A stretch of 64,000 bases of DNA from CAVYXK01 sp963708245 (GTDB lineage: Bacteria > Pseudomonadota > Alphaproteobacteria > Acetobacterales > Acetobacteraceae), in contig OY970201.1 of NCBI GenBank assembly GCA_963708245.1, forward strand, positions 62,001 to 126,000. The letters run 5' to 3'. The notes beneath the pieces are model-generated. The model had not been told where the DNA came from, searched no databases, and saw nothing but the letters and a program-made list of their open reading frames with translations. Below are positions 8,977 through 16,995 of this stretch, one piece after another (position 1 is the stretch's first letter; each line of letters opens with the position of its first letter). Position numbers and translations under genes: made by a program.

Positions 8977-10445
8977 TCATGCCTGCGGCAGGAACAGAGT
9001 GACCACGCTGCCACGCCCCAGAGTGCTCTCGATGGCGACATGGCCGCCGAGCTGGCGGACGAAGCCGAGCACCTGACTCAGTCCAAGGCCGCCACCCCTG
9101 CTGATCTCCTTCGTCGTAAAAAAGGGCTCGAATGCCTTGGCCATGACTTCCTGCGACATCCCGCTGCCGGTGTCCGTCAACGAGACGGCAACGAATGCGC
9201 CTGGCTCCGCCTCGCGGTTGTCCCCGAGATCATCACGGTCGAGTTCCGCAGGTCGTGTGGCGATCGTGAGCGTGCCGCCATCCTGCATGGCATCTCGCGC
9301 CGGGCCCGGGTAACGAGCGCCTGGATCTGGTCGTTTGAGTCCGCGGCTCTTCCAATCAGGTCCAGGCTGCCTGTAACGACCGCCAACAAATTGTTGAAGT
9401 CGTGCGCGATGCCGCCGGCAAGCTGCGCAACCGCCTCCAGGCGACGCGCCTCACGCAGACGATGTTCGGTGTGCAGGCGCCGCTCGGTTTCGGCGTGCAG
9501 CAGTGAAAAGGCTGCCTGTTCTGCGCGCGCCCGTCGGATGGCCAGCCATGATGCGCTCAGCAGTGCCAACGATCCGGCGACGGCCGCGACACCGTATGCC
9601 ACCAGGCTGCCATACCAGCGCCGCAGGATGACCGCCCGGTCGACAGCGACACTTACCCACAGGGGGTATCCCGGAACCTGTTCATAGGAATACAGTTCTT
9701 CGTTCCGGCCGCCGAGAATGGAGGGGCCGGCAAACAGGCCGCTACGCGGTTGGGCAGCTATGCGGCGCATCAGCGAATCGCCGGCGCCCAGGTGTCGCAG
9801 TCGTCGTTGGGGGCCAGGCCCGCCTAGAACCGCGCCATCCGCCCCCACCAGCAGGACGTCGTGCCCAATCGGCGTCACCTCAGCGAACAGGCGGGCCAAG
9901 TATGTGGGGTTGAGCTCGTCATGGATGGTGCCGTCAAATCTCCCATCCGGAGCCACCCGCCGACGGATAACGCTGAGCGAGACCGGCTGCGTTGATTGCC
10001 CCGTAAATATCGCACTGACGTAGAGATCGCCATGTTGATCGATCTGGAAGAACGCCTGCTCGGCGATCCGGCTGCCGGGCTTCCAGGCCTGACTTGCTGC
10101 ACGGATCGTTCCGCCTTCGTCAGCGATCCAGATCGCGCTAACCTGATCGAGCGAGGCCTTTAGCTTGGCCAGGAAATCGCTGGTCTCGGGTTTCTCGATG
10201 TCGCTCCAATCGAGACCGCGCAGGTGGTCCGCTACCTCCGCCAGGATGAGCTCCTCAGTCCGCAGGCGGTCGCGCAGTGAGTCTCCCAGGACTGCGACCG
10301 CGTTCAGGATCGTCGCTTCCCCTTCGTGCAGGACATCCGTCAGGCTTATCCATGCAGCCCCGGCAAAAAGCAGCGCGGGCACGAGCAGCCCCGCAGCTAT
10401 TAGCAGCCCGTGCATGCGGGCAGAGGACCGAAAGGACAGGGTCAT
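8977..10445 (-). pseudogene. Sensor histidine kinase with internal deletion and frame change
   Basis: The N-terminal frame (10445 down to about 9300) encodes TM1, a periplasmic cache-like sensor region, TM2 and the H-box LAGGIAHDFNNLLAVVTGSL. It then runs out of frame after QALVTRAR. The other frame (about 9310 to 8977) resumes inside the ATPase domain at ARDAMQDGGTLTIATRP and continues through DTGSGMSQEVMAKAFEPFFTTK and GGGLGLSQVLGFVRQLGGH to the normal end. The second DHp helix and most of the N-box are absent, so roughly 80-90 codons appear deleted and the junction is out of frame. ATP binding and signalling should be lost. An assembly error is possible. No response regulator is adjacent. 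Confidence 0.8.
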
Positions 10446-10659
10446 ACGTAGAACCCATGGAGTGCGGCCCGATCAGCTCACCCAGTTGCAGGTGATCAGG
10501 CGCGGTGACGCAGGGATCTTACACCCCCGTGCCACCGCCGGACACACTTTCCTCGGCACTACCCCTTTTAGTTGCAACGAGTCGCCGCGAACGCCTGCAA
10601 GTGGTGCGCGTCACTCATGTAGCTCAGGCAAATGGCGGCTAACGATTGAGGAGGAAGCC

Positions 10660-10932
10660 ATGCCAACCGTCGTCGCGGCCACGGAGTTCTGCCGAAACTT
10701 CGCGACGTACCAGCGCCGGGTGCAACGGGAGCCTATCGAGGTTCGCAGCCACGATAAGGTGACGGGCTATTACATCTCTGCCGAGGACTACGAGCGGGTC
10801 GAACAGATTCTGACCGCCTCGCGCCGTCCCCACCATCCCGGCGAACTGCCGCCACATCTCAAGGCGGCCATCCGGGATGCCCGCATGAGCCCGGAGCACA
10901 ACCATCTCGACGCGCTGTTGGACGAGCGCTGA
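10660..10932 (+). CDS. Phd/YefM-type antitoxin, no toxin partner
   Basis: 90 residues from the ATG at 10660, preceded by GAGGAGG. The N-terminal Phd/YefM fold (VVAATEFCRNFATYQRRVQREPIEVRSHDKVTGYYISAEDY) binds operator DNA; the C-terminal tail (HPGELPPHLKAAIRDARMSP, ending HLDALLDER) would wrap the toxin. Type II antitoxins of this kind are usually followed by an overlapping toxin gene. Here the overlapping ATG yields only 11 codons before TAA, so the toxin is missing. It sits at the edge of a decayed island. Confidence 0.82.
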   Translation: MPTVVAATEFCRNFATYQRRVQREPIEVRSHDKVTGYYISAEDYERVEQILTASRRPHHPGELPPHLKAAIRDARMSPEHNHLDALLDER

Positions 10933-11080
10933 TGGATGTCATCGCGCGTCTGATTTACCGCTTATAATTGAGACGGCAGGTGCCGGGGACGGGCGGCGCC
11001 GCTGCCATCGAATTAGTTTCCGCCGCCTGGCTTCCATTTAAGCGAGAGTTTGAACGAACCTTCCGCGGCGGTCTTAGCAA

Positions 11081-11341
11081 TCACATCACGGCACCAACCT
11101 CCGCCTTCAGCGAAAAGCCAAGTTCGAGCTGCACTTCCTCCGGCCCATCGATCAGTCCCCGGATCTCGGCCATGACCGCGGCCGTCGCCGGCCGCAGAGT
11201 GGCGAGCGCTGCTTCGAATTTTTGCTGCGCCGCCTCGACCACATCGCCGCGTCCGACATAGCCCCCGCGATCGTCAACTGTCTCTTCGACGACGACGCTG
11301 CCGCCGCCTGACAGTTCGTAGCGGACCAGTTTTGTTGCCAT
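11081..11341 (-). CDS. Trypco1 (CU044_2847 family) protein, C-terminus cut by a 5-bp duplication
   Basis: 86 residues as it stands: KLVRYELSGGGSVVVEE at the N-terminus and RPATAAVMAEIRGLIDGPEEVQLELGFSLKAEVGAV in the second half, which fit the trypsin-co-occurring domain 1 family. The last strand is missing. The sequence ATCAC is tandemly duplicated at 11080-11089. Removing one copy restores the family ending (VIAKTAAEGSFKLSLKWKPG) with a stop at 11013. It lies 34 bases downstream of the trypsin/STAND/WD40 gene on the same strand, the association the family is named for. In predicted conflict systems Trypco1 is thought to work with the trypsin-like protease; that role is inference. Confidence 0.8.
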   Translation of the reverse strand: MATKLVRYELSGGGSVVVEETVDDRGGYVGRGDVVEAAQQKFEAALATLRPATAAVMAEIRGLIDGPEEVQLELGFSLKAEVGAVM

Positions 11342-11375
11342 GGATAGTCCTCCGTTTCGGCCGGCGCCGCGTCAG

Positions 11376-13304
11376 TCAGCGCGCGCAGCGTCCCTCTGCG
11401 TCAGGCGGTGGAATGAAATCACGCGGTCGGGTCGTGTCCTCGACAGCGAGGCCGAAGTGCTCACGCTGCGCGGTGGAAAGACAGCGGCTCAGATGGGAAA
11501 CCACGAGCGCGGATAGCTCCGAGACATCGGGATACGTCTCCCACACCCGCGCCGTGTGGTCCCAGGAGGCGGTGACGACGCGGCGCCCGTCCGGGCTGAA
11601 GGCGGCCGAAGTCACCCAATTCGTGTGCCCCTCCAGCACGGTGGCGGTGGGGCGCGGGCCGGACAGGTCCCACACCCGCGCCGTGTGGTCCCAGGAGGCG
11701 GTGACGACGCGGCGCCCGTCCGGGCTGAAGGCCGCCGACCACACCGGACCGGTGTGCCCCTCCAGCACGGTGGCGGTGGGGCGCGGGCCGGACAGGTCCC
11801 ACACCCGCGCCGTGCCATCAACGGAGGCGGTGACGACGCGGCGCCCGTCCGGGCTGAAGGCCGCCGACAACACCCTATCCGTGTGCCCCTCCAGCACGGT
11901 GGCGGTGGGGCGCGGGCCGGACAGGTCCCACACCCGCGCCGTGTGGTCCCAGGAGGCGGTGACGACGCGGCGCCCGTCCGGGCTGAAGGCCGCCGACCTC
12001 ACCCAATTCGTGTGCCCCTCCAGCACGGTGGCGGTGGGGCGCGGGCCGGACAGGTCCCACACCCGCGCCGTGTGGTCCCAGGAGGCGGTGACGACGCGGC
12101 GCCCGTCCGGGCTGAACGCCGCCGACCACACCCAATTCGTGTGCCCCTCCAGCACGGTGGCGGTGGGGTGCGGGCCGGACAGGTCCCACACCCGCGCCGT
12201 GTGATCATCCGAGGCGGTGACGACGCGGCGCCCGTCCGGGCTGAAGGCCGCCGACAACACCGGACCCGTGTGCCCCTCCAGCACGGTGGCGGTGGGGCGC
12301 GGGCCGGACAGGTCCCACACCCGCGCCGTGCCATCATCCGAGGCGGTGACGACGCGGCGCCCGTCCGGGCTGAACGCCGCCGACCTCACCGTATCCGTAT
12401 GCCCCTCCAGCACGGTGGCGGTGGGGCGCGGGCCGGACAGGTCCCACACCCGCGCCGTGTGGTCATCGGAGGCCGTGACGACGCGGCGCCCGTCCGGGCT
12501 GAACGCCGCCGACAACACCCTATCCGTGTGCCCCTCCAGCACGGTGGCGGTGGGGCGCGGGCCAGACAGGTCCCACACCCGCGACGTGCCATCAAAGGAG
12601 GCGGTGACGACGCGGCGCCCGTCCGGGCTGAAGGCGGCCGACAACACCTCATTCGTGTGCCCCTCCAGCACGGTGGCGGTGGGGCGCGGGCCGGACAGGT
12701 CCCACACCCGCGCCGTGTGGTCAGAGGAGGCGGTGACGACGCGGCGCCCGTCCGGACTGAAGGCCGCCGACAACACTGAACCGCTGTGTCCCGCGAGTGC
12801 GGTCTCGATGTTCCGCAGCCATGCCTGCCGCAGGGCGCTGGCTGCGTCAGGCGAGAGGGGACGAGGGCCGCCGAAGGCCGGAGGAGGCAGGGCCTGCAAC
12901 GCGAGCAGGACGGCGGTCAACTGGTCTCCACTGCTACTTTCCTGCTGCGCAAATGCGGCGATGGCCCGCAACTCCTGAAGAAGCGCCGTATTCGTCTCTG
13001 CATGTAAACCGCGTAGGGTCGCCGAGAGTTCTCTTGTCATTTCATTCGAAAATCGCAGAGCAACAGCGGCGGCAGCGCCTGCGAGCACGGCCACGGCGAA
13101 GGCGACTACGGCTGCCGTCAACCATTGGCGGGTTCGCCTGAGCAGGCGGCGTTGGCGCTCGCTCTCCGCTTCATGGAATGCATTGCTTGCAACGATGTAG
13201 TCCCGCTGCGTCGGCGTCGGCTGCGCCCGACCGGCATGCGCCACCTTCATCCAGTCCAGGGCGATGGCGACGTCCTGCTGGCGCAACAGATCTTCCTGCT
13301 TGCG
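11376..13304 (-). CDS. WD40-repeat half of the trypsin/STAND protein (after the in-frame TGA)
   Basis: This frame continues the upstream ORF in the same phase after a TGA at 13308-13310, reading GRKQEDLLRQQDVAIALDW; a TTG at 13286 is the only nearby start. It encodes a helical linker, one transmembrane segment (LTAAVVAFAVAVLAGAAAAV), a linker, ten 43-residue WD40 repeats and a short tail. With the stop read through, the whole protein would be about 1,275 residues. WD40 propellers at the C-terminus of STAND NTPases serve as sensors or ligand-binding surfaces. Taken alone, this half lacks the NTPase and protease and would be inert as an effector. Confidence 0.82.
   Translation of the reverse strand, partial: RKQEDLLRQQDVAIALDWMKVAHAGRAQPTPTQRDYIVASNAFHEAESERQRRLLRRTRQWLTAAVVAFAVAVLAGAAAAVALRFSNEMTRELSATLRGLHAETNTALLQELRAIAAFAQQESSSGDQLTAVLLALQALPPPAFGGPRPLSPDAASALRQAWLRNIETALAGHSGSVLSAAFSPDGRRVVTASSDHTARVWDLSGPRPTATVLEGHTNEVLSAAFSPDGRRVVTASFDGTSRVWDLSGPRPTATVLEGHTDRVLSAAFSPDGRRVVTASDDHTARVWDLSGPRPTATVLEGHTDTVRSAAFSPDGRRVVTASDDGTARVWDLSGPRPTATVLEGHTGPVLSAAFSPDGRRVVTASDDHTARVWDLSGPHPTATVLEGHTNWVWSAAFSPDGRRVVTASWDHTARVWDLSGPRPTATVLEGHTNWVRSAAFSPDGRRVVTASWDHTARVWDLSGPRPTATVLEGHTDRVLSAAFSPDGRRVVTASVDGTARVWDLSGPRPTATVLEGHTGPVWSAAFSPDGRRVVTASWDHTARVWDLSGPRPTATVLEGHTNWVTSAAFSPDGRRVVTASWDHTARVWETYPDVSELSALVVSHLSRCLSTAQREHFGLAVEDTTRPRDFIPPPDAEGRCAR
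11533..12791 (-). repeat. Ten near-identical 129-bp WD40-coding repeats
   Basis: Each unit is 129 bases and encodes 43 residues starting GHT and ending WDLSGPRPTATVLE. Boundaries fall exactly every 129 bases (first unit at 12791, tenth at 11630). The core SAAFSPDGRRVVTAS is invariant. Differences between units cluster at unit positions 4-5 (SG, NE, DR, DT, GP, NW), 7 (L, R, W, T), 23 (S, F, D, W, V) and 25 (H, G). The pattern suggests recent expansion or gene conversion with diversification at a few surface positions. Confidence 0.92.
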
Positions 13305-13307
13305 GCC

Positions 13308-15203
13308 TCAATTCCGCCATGTGGCAAATTCCCGATCGAACCGGTCACGCCAAAGCAGAAAGGTCGACTCGCCTTCGATCCATCCTTTCAGCAAAGGCCA
13401 GCTCGTCATCAGGGCTTCGTGGACAAGCTCGGCTGTCCCCTGCTCGCCCTCCAGGGTCACCAACCGCTCAGCCGCCAGCGCTTCCAGAATCGTCCAGTCC
13501 GCCGCATCGACCTCTGCCCGAGCCACAAGACGCCGCGCCGGCACCCCGTCGACCAACCGCACCAGGGAGAGCAGGACCCGCCGAAGATCGTCCTCGCTGA
13601 CCGGCTGGCGTTCGCCTCTCCCCCGCCGAAGGGATACGAGGGCAGTATCCGCTCGCTCGCCAAGCGCGTCGTCCAGTATGGTAGTGGACTGGCCGGCCGT
13701 GGTTCGGATCGGCCGCTCCATGAGCCAACCCTCGGCCGTGCGGGCGATGCGCATCCATGCTTGTCGCAAAGCCGCTTGCAGCAGCGGCAGCCGCCCTTCG
13801 CCTCGCGTGGTCTCCGCCGCGAGATCGGCGGCGAACCCGGGTTCCACTCGGACTCCAAATACACCCGCCGGCCCCTCAACGGCTTCGCGCACCTCGCCGG
13901 CCGACATGGCAGTCAGCACCGTGATCGGATAAGGATCGGAAAGCATCCGCGCGGCGACCGGATCGCCGGTCACCATGCGCTCGAGCAGGTCCAGGCGCCC
14001 GGTGAGCAGACAACGCGCATCCGCTCGGTCCATCATTGTCATAAGCTGCGGGAGGATGACGGCGCGCTGCCGTACCATCTCCGCCTCGCGGGCACCCGTG
14101 GCGGTGAAAAACTCCTCGAACTGATCGACGACAATCAGGGTGCCCGTTGCACCCGTTCCCTTCGCGGCGTTCAGCGCTGCTGCCAGATTGCCCGCTTCAA
14201 GCCGCGCCGCCCAGCGATCGACCGCGTCGATGCGCTCGGGACCGGGCCTCACTCCTTCAACGCCTTCCGCGATTGCTTCGGCGAAACCGCGGAGCGGCTG
14301 CAACCCGGGACGGAAGACGATCGTCGCCCACCCCTGCTGCTCGTAGAGCGGCGCAACACCGGCCTTGGCTAGCGAAGACTTGCCGCTCCCCGACGCGCCC
14401 ATCAGGCCGACCAACCGCTGCGATTCGAGCCGTTCCATAAGCTGCTTCAACCGTCCGGTCGGCGCATCTCCGGCACGAAGGGGACGCCCGCGGCCGAAAT
14501 AGAGATGCGCTGTCGCCCCCGCATCGAAAGCCGGCAGGCCGGGATAGGGTTGAGCGAGCGGTGGCCAAGCCTGCGCCAGGGCGAAGGCGGGGATCGCGAG
14601 CCCTTGCTTGGTTTCGCGCTCGAGGCGCTGGGTCACCATGCCCAGCACCGCGCCGTTGGCGAAGACTGGCGCGCCGCTCAGCCCCTCCTCGATGAACCGG
14701 CGGAAACCCTCGTCTCCATCGGCGACGAACCAGCCGCCAGCGTCGACTGCAGTCAGATAGCCGGCGGTCGGGGTCCCGTCTTCTGTCCCCATGAAACCGA
14801 AACTGTGAAAATCCACCCGAGCCCCCGGCGGAACGACGCGGCCGGGCGGTTCGATCCGGAGCGGCGCGATGTAGGGTGCGGCGAACGGTGCGCGAGGCAT
14901 GAATACAGCGATGTCGGCGACGGCCGTCGGCCGCCGCTGCCCGATTGGGGGCGGCGCAAACCAAGCGGTCAGGTCGAGTGTAACCTCCCCACGGCCGAAA
15001 AGGTCCGCCGTGGTCGTGCCGGACGCGAGCGCCTCGGTCGTATCCTTGGCGCGGCCGAATACGAGGCTCGCCACGTGGCCGCAGGTCAGCGCGTACGCGT
15101 TCCCGTTCGCCCCGACCGCAAGGAACCCGGTCCCCGCAACGGCCCGTCCGCTGGCGGTTGGTCTCCAAAAGCGCAGAAGCGAGGCGTGGAGCGGCGGGGT
15201 CAT
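13308..15203 (-). CDS. Trypsin-like protease + STAND NTPase half of a conflict-system protein
   Basis: 631 residues to an in-frame TGA. Residues 1-200 form a trypsin-like domain with the triad His43 (ALTCGHV), Asp97 (VADIAVF) and Ser176 (GLSGAPV). A linker with YPGLPAFDAGATAHLYFGR leads to a STAND NTPase: Walker A GASGSGKSS at 269-277, Walker B TLIVVDQFEEFF, then the arginine-rich helical region. The WD40 half follows in the same frame after the TGA (13308-13310). In intact relatives this is one polypeptide with trypsin, NTPase and WD40 parts, predicted to sense invasion, oligomerise with ATP and cleave a target. Here the stop would leave a sensorless protease-NTPase unless read through. Confidence 0.85.
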   Translation of the reverse strand: MTPPLHASLLRFWRPTASGRAVAGTGFLAVGANGNAYALTCGHVASLVFGRAKDTTEALASGTTTADLFGRGEVTLDLTAWFAPPPIGQRRPTAVADIAVFMPRAPFAAPYIAPLRIEPPGRVVPPGARVDFHSFGFMGTEDGTPTAGYLTAVDAGGWFVADGDEGFRRFIEEGLSGAPVFANGAVLGMVTQRLERETKQGLAIPAFALAQAWPPLAQPYPGLPAFDAGATAHLYFGRGRPLRAGDAPTGRLKQLMERLESQRLVGLMGASGSGKSSLAKAGVAPLYEQQGWATIVFRPGLQPLRGFAEAIAEGVEGVRPGPERIDAVDRWAARLEAGNLAAALNAAKGTGATGTLIVVDQFEEFFTATGAREAEMVRQRAVILPQLMTMMDRADARCLLTGRLDLLERMVTGDPVAARMLSDPYPITVLTAMSAGEVREAVEGPAGVFGVRVEPGFAADLAAETTRGEGRLPLLQAALRQAWMRIARTAEGWLMERPIRTTAGQSTTILDDALGERADTALVSLRRGRGERQPVSEDDLRRVLLSLVRLVDGVPARRLVARAEVDAADWTILEALAAERLVTLEGEQGTAELVHEALMTSWPLLKGWIEGESTFLLWRDRFDREFATWRN

Positions 15204-15421
15204 TTTGTTCCGTCCCCTTCGCTCACGGAGCGTAACGCCCCGGTATTCCGCTATTCAACAGCAATCATTCCGCCGCGAATGGCCGTGGTGGACCGCCGTC
15301 TGATCCACCGCGCCGGGAATCATCACCTCGACTGAACACAGGGGCGCGCTATCCTATATCCTGACAGGCCGGTGCGAAGACAGAGAGGGGCAATCGCGCT
15401 CCTCTCTGTCTCCCGAAGCAT

Positions 15422-15441
15422 ACGAAGTTCTGCGAGCGCTG
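15422..15441 (+). repeat. Target-site duplication, left copy
   Basis: ACGAAGTTCTGCGAGCGCTG, identical to 16950-16969, flanks the IS on the left. A 20-bp duplication is unusually long. Confidence 0.85.
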
Positions 15442-16949
15442 TCGATAGCTAATTAAGTTGTCCGGTTTACGTAGCACATCAGTTGTCCGCTTGTTTCCGG
15501 TCCGTTCCCAAGAGGCAGGGACAGAACGGCGGCCGTTCTGGCGGCAGGTCAGGCGGGCCGTTGGCTGGTGACGGGCGCGTCTTCTTCAACTCATGAAATC
15601 AATTTCCTTCTTTTGCTGATGCGCCTGTGGAGTTGTGGGCAACGCTCTTCCGTTGCCCACAAATCCACAGGCGAGCCGGACCCAAGCGCGATCATGCCGC
15701 CGCGTCCAACGCCGCCATCCGCAGCGCCCCCTGCGCGTCATAGCGTCCCAGGCAGCGCGGGCCGTGGAACACCGCGTGGCTCCCGTCGTGATATTGCCGC
15801 ACCTTCACCCGTGCCTTCACGAAATGAGCACGCAGCGGCGACGGTGGTATCTGCAGCTTCATCCGTCGCCACGAAACCGTGTTGTCGCGGTCCACCTGGC
15901 GCTCCTCCTGGATACACAGAATTTCCCGCAGATCGACACCAGCAACGGCGACGAAAGCCGATCCCTCCTGCTCCGCCTTCACCGCAAACTGCGCGTTGTG
16001 CGCCGGCAGGTAGCAATCCCGAATGAACCGGTTGGCCTCCGCAACCGTCGTGATCCCAGCCAGCGCCAGCTCCTTGACCAGGCGATCCTGTAACGTCTGA
16101 AACAGCCGCTCCGAACGACCACGGGCCTGCGGTGAGTAGGCCGCAATGTGCTCCACGCCCAAATGCGCCAGCGCCCGCCCAACCTGTGTCGGCCGCTTCC
16201 GGTCAACCGGGCCGCCAGACTCCGGCGTCACGAAGTAGTGGCTGCCCCGATCCGTATAGAGGCTCAGCGGCAGGCCATGCGCGCCAAACACCTCCAGCAG
16301 AGCCTGGAACGTCGATTCCGTGCCTTCCTCCGCTACCAAAAACCCCGAGTAGATCACGTTCGTCGCGTCGTCCATCGTCACTATCAGGTCCAGCGTCTCC
16401 CGCCCCGCCAGCCATTCATGGCGCGACCCATCCTGATGAAGCATCATTCCAGGCAACGGCCGTCGCGGCCGCTTGCGCCGGTGTGCGCCGCGCCGCGCGG
16501 CGCGCTCCAGAAGCCCCTTCGATTGCAGGAACGCCTTGGTCCACGTGTAGCCCCAGCGGAAACCGTGGCGGCCCACCAAGTGCTCGTGAAAGTGCTTCGC
16601 CGTGAACCCGCTGTAACGCATACGATACAGCCGCTCGACCTCCTCCTCCCGGTCGACCGGAACCCGCTTCCCAGACGCCCGACCAAGCCGCCGGTCCAGA
16701 AGACCGGCCGCCCCGCACTCTTCGTAGCGCTGTTGCCAACGACGGAATGTCCGCTCGCTGATCCCAAGCAGCTCCGCCGCTTCGCACTGGTTGAGTTCGC
16801 TCGCTTCATACCGCTCCAGCACGCTCCCGAACTTGATCACTCGCACACCCTGAAGGGCTTCCGACCGGCGCATCCGGGCTCCCAAAAGGAACCATCATCA
16901 CCGGACAGATCGTGCGCTACCTAAACCGGACATACCGTGTGCTACCGAC
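15442..16949 (-). mobile_element. ISNCY/IS1202-like insertion sequence
   Basis: About 1,508 bp bounded by 20-bp direct repeats. The ends are inverted repeats: the left starts TCGATAGC and the right, read inward, starts TCGGTAGC; both then contain TGTCCGGTTTA-n-GTAGC-n-CA. Further TGTCCG motifs recur just inside each end. One transposase gene fills the interior. Long target duplications are a known trait of the IS1202 group. Confidence 0.88.
15692..16885 (-). CDS. ISNCY family (IS1202 group) DDE transposase
   Basis: 397 residues. An N-terminal helix-turn-helix (LNQCEAAELLGISERTFRRW) recognises the IS ends. The catalytic RNase H-like core begins with HQDGSRHEWL, continues with DLIVTMDDATN and LYTDRGSHYF, and ends with a Glu in the PQARGRSERLFQTLQDRLVKE helix. 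The reading frame is intact and full length for the group, so the element may still be active. An internal ATG at 16873 is an equally good start. Confidence 0.9.
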   Translation of the reverse strand: MGARMRRSEALQGVRVIKFGSVLERYEASELNQCEAAELLGISERTFRRWQQRYEECGAAGLLDRRLGRASGKRVPVDREEEVERLYRMRYSGFTAKHFHEHLVGRHGFRWGYTWTKAFLQSKGLLERAARRGAHRRKRPRRPLPGMMLHQDGSRHEWLAGRETLDLIVTMDDATNVIYSGFLVAEEGTESTFQALLEVFGAHGLPLSLYTDRGSHYFVTPESGGPVDRKRPTQVGRALAHLGVEHIAAYSPQARGRSERLFQTLQDRLVKELALAGITTVAEANRFIRDCYLPAHNAQFAVKAEQEGSAFVAVAGVDLREILCIQEERQVDRDNTVSWRRMKLQIPPSPLRAHFVKARVKVRQYHDGSHAVFHGPRCLGRYDAQGALRMAALDAAA

Positions 16950-16969
16950 ACGAAGTTCTGCGAGCGCTG
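16950..16969 (+). repeat. Target-site duplication, right copy
   Basis: Second copy of the 20-bp sequence at 15422-15441, directly after the right IS end. The reading frame here joins the flank left of the IS to a stop at 17206 if the IS and one copy are removed. Confidence 0.85.
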
Positions 16970-16995
16970 GTTCTTGGCTTAGAGTTACGGTATAA

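Noticed and set aside
11556..12779. 407-codon open frame antisense to the WD40 array
   Set aside because: It exists only because the 129-bp unit is a multiple of three and GC-rich; its translation is a low-complexity repeat (PHPRRVVPGGGDDAAPVRAEG) and the sense strand is clearly WD40.
11533..12791. Tandem repeats that could be mistaken for a CRISPR or satellite array
   Set aside because: Repeats are 129 bp, contiguous, in frame and encode WD40 units; no unique spacers.
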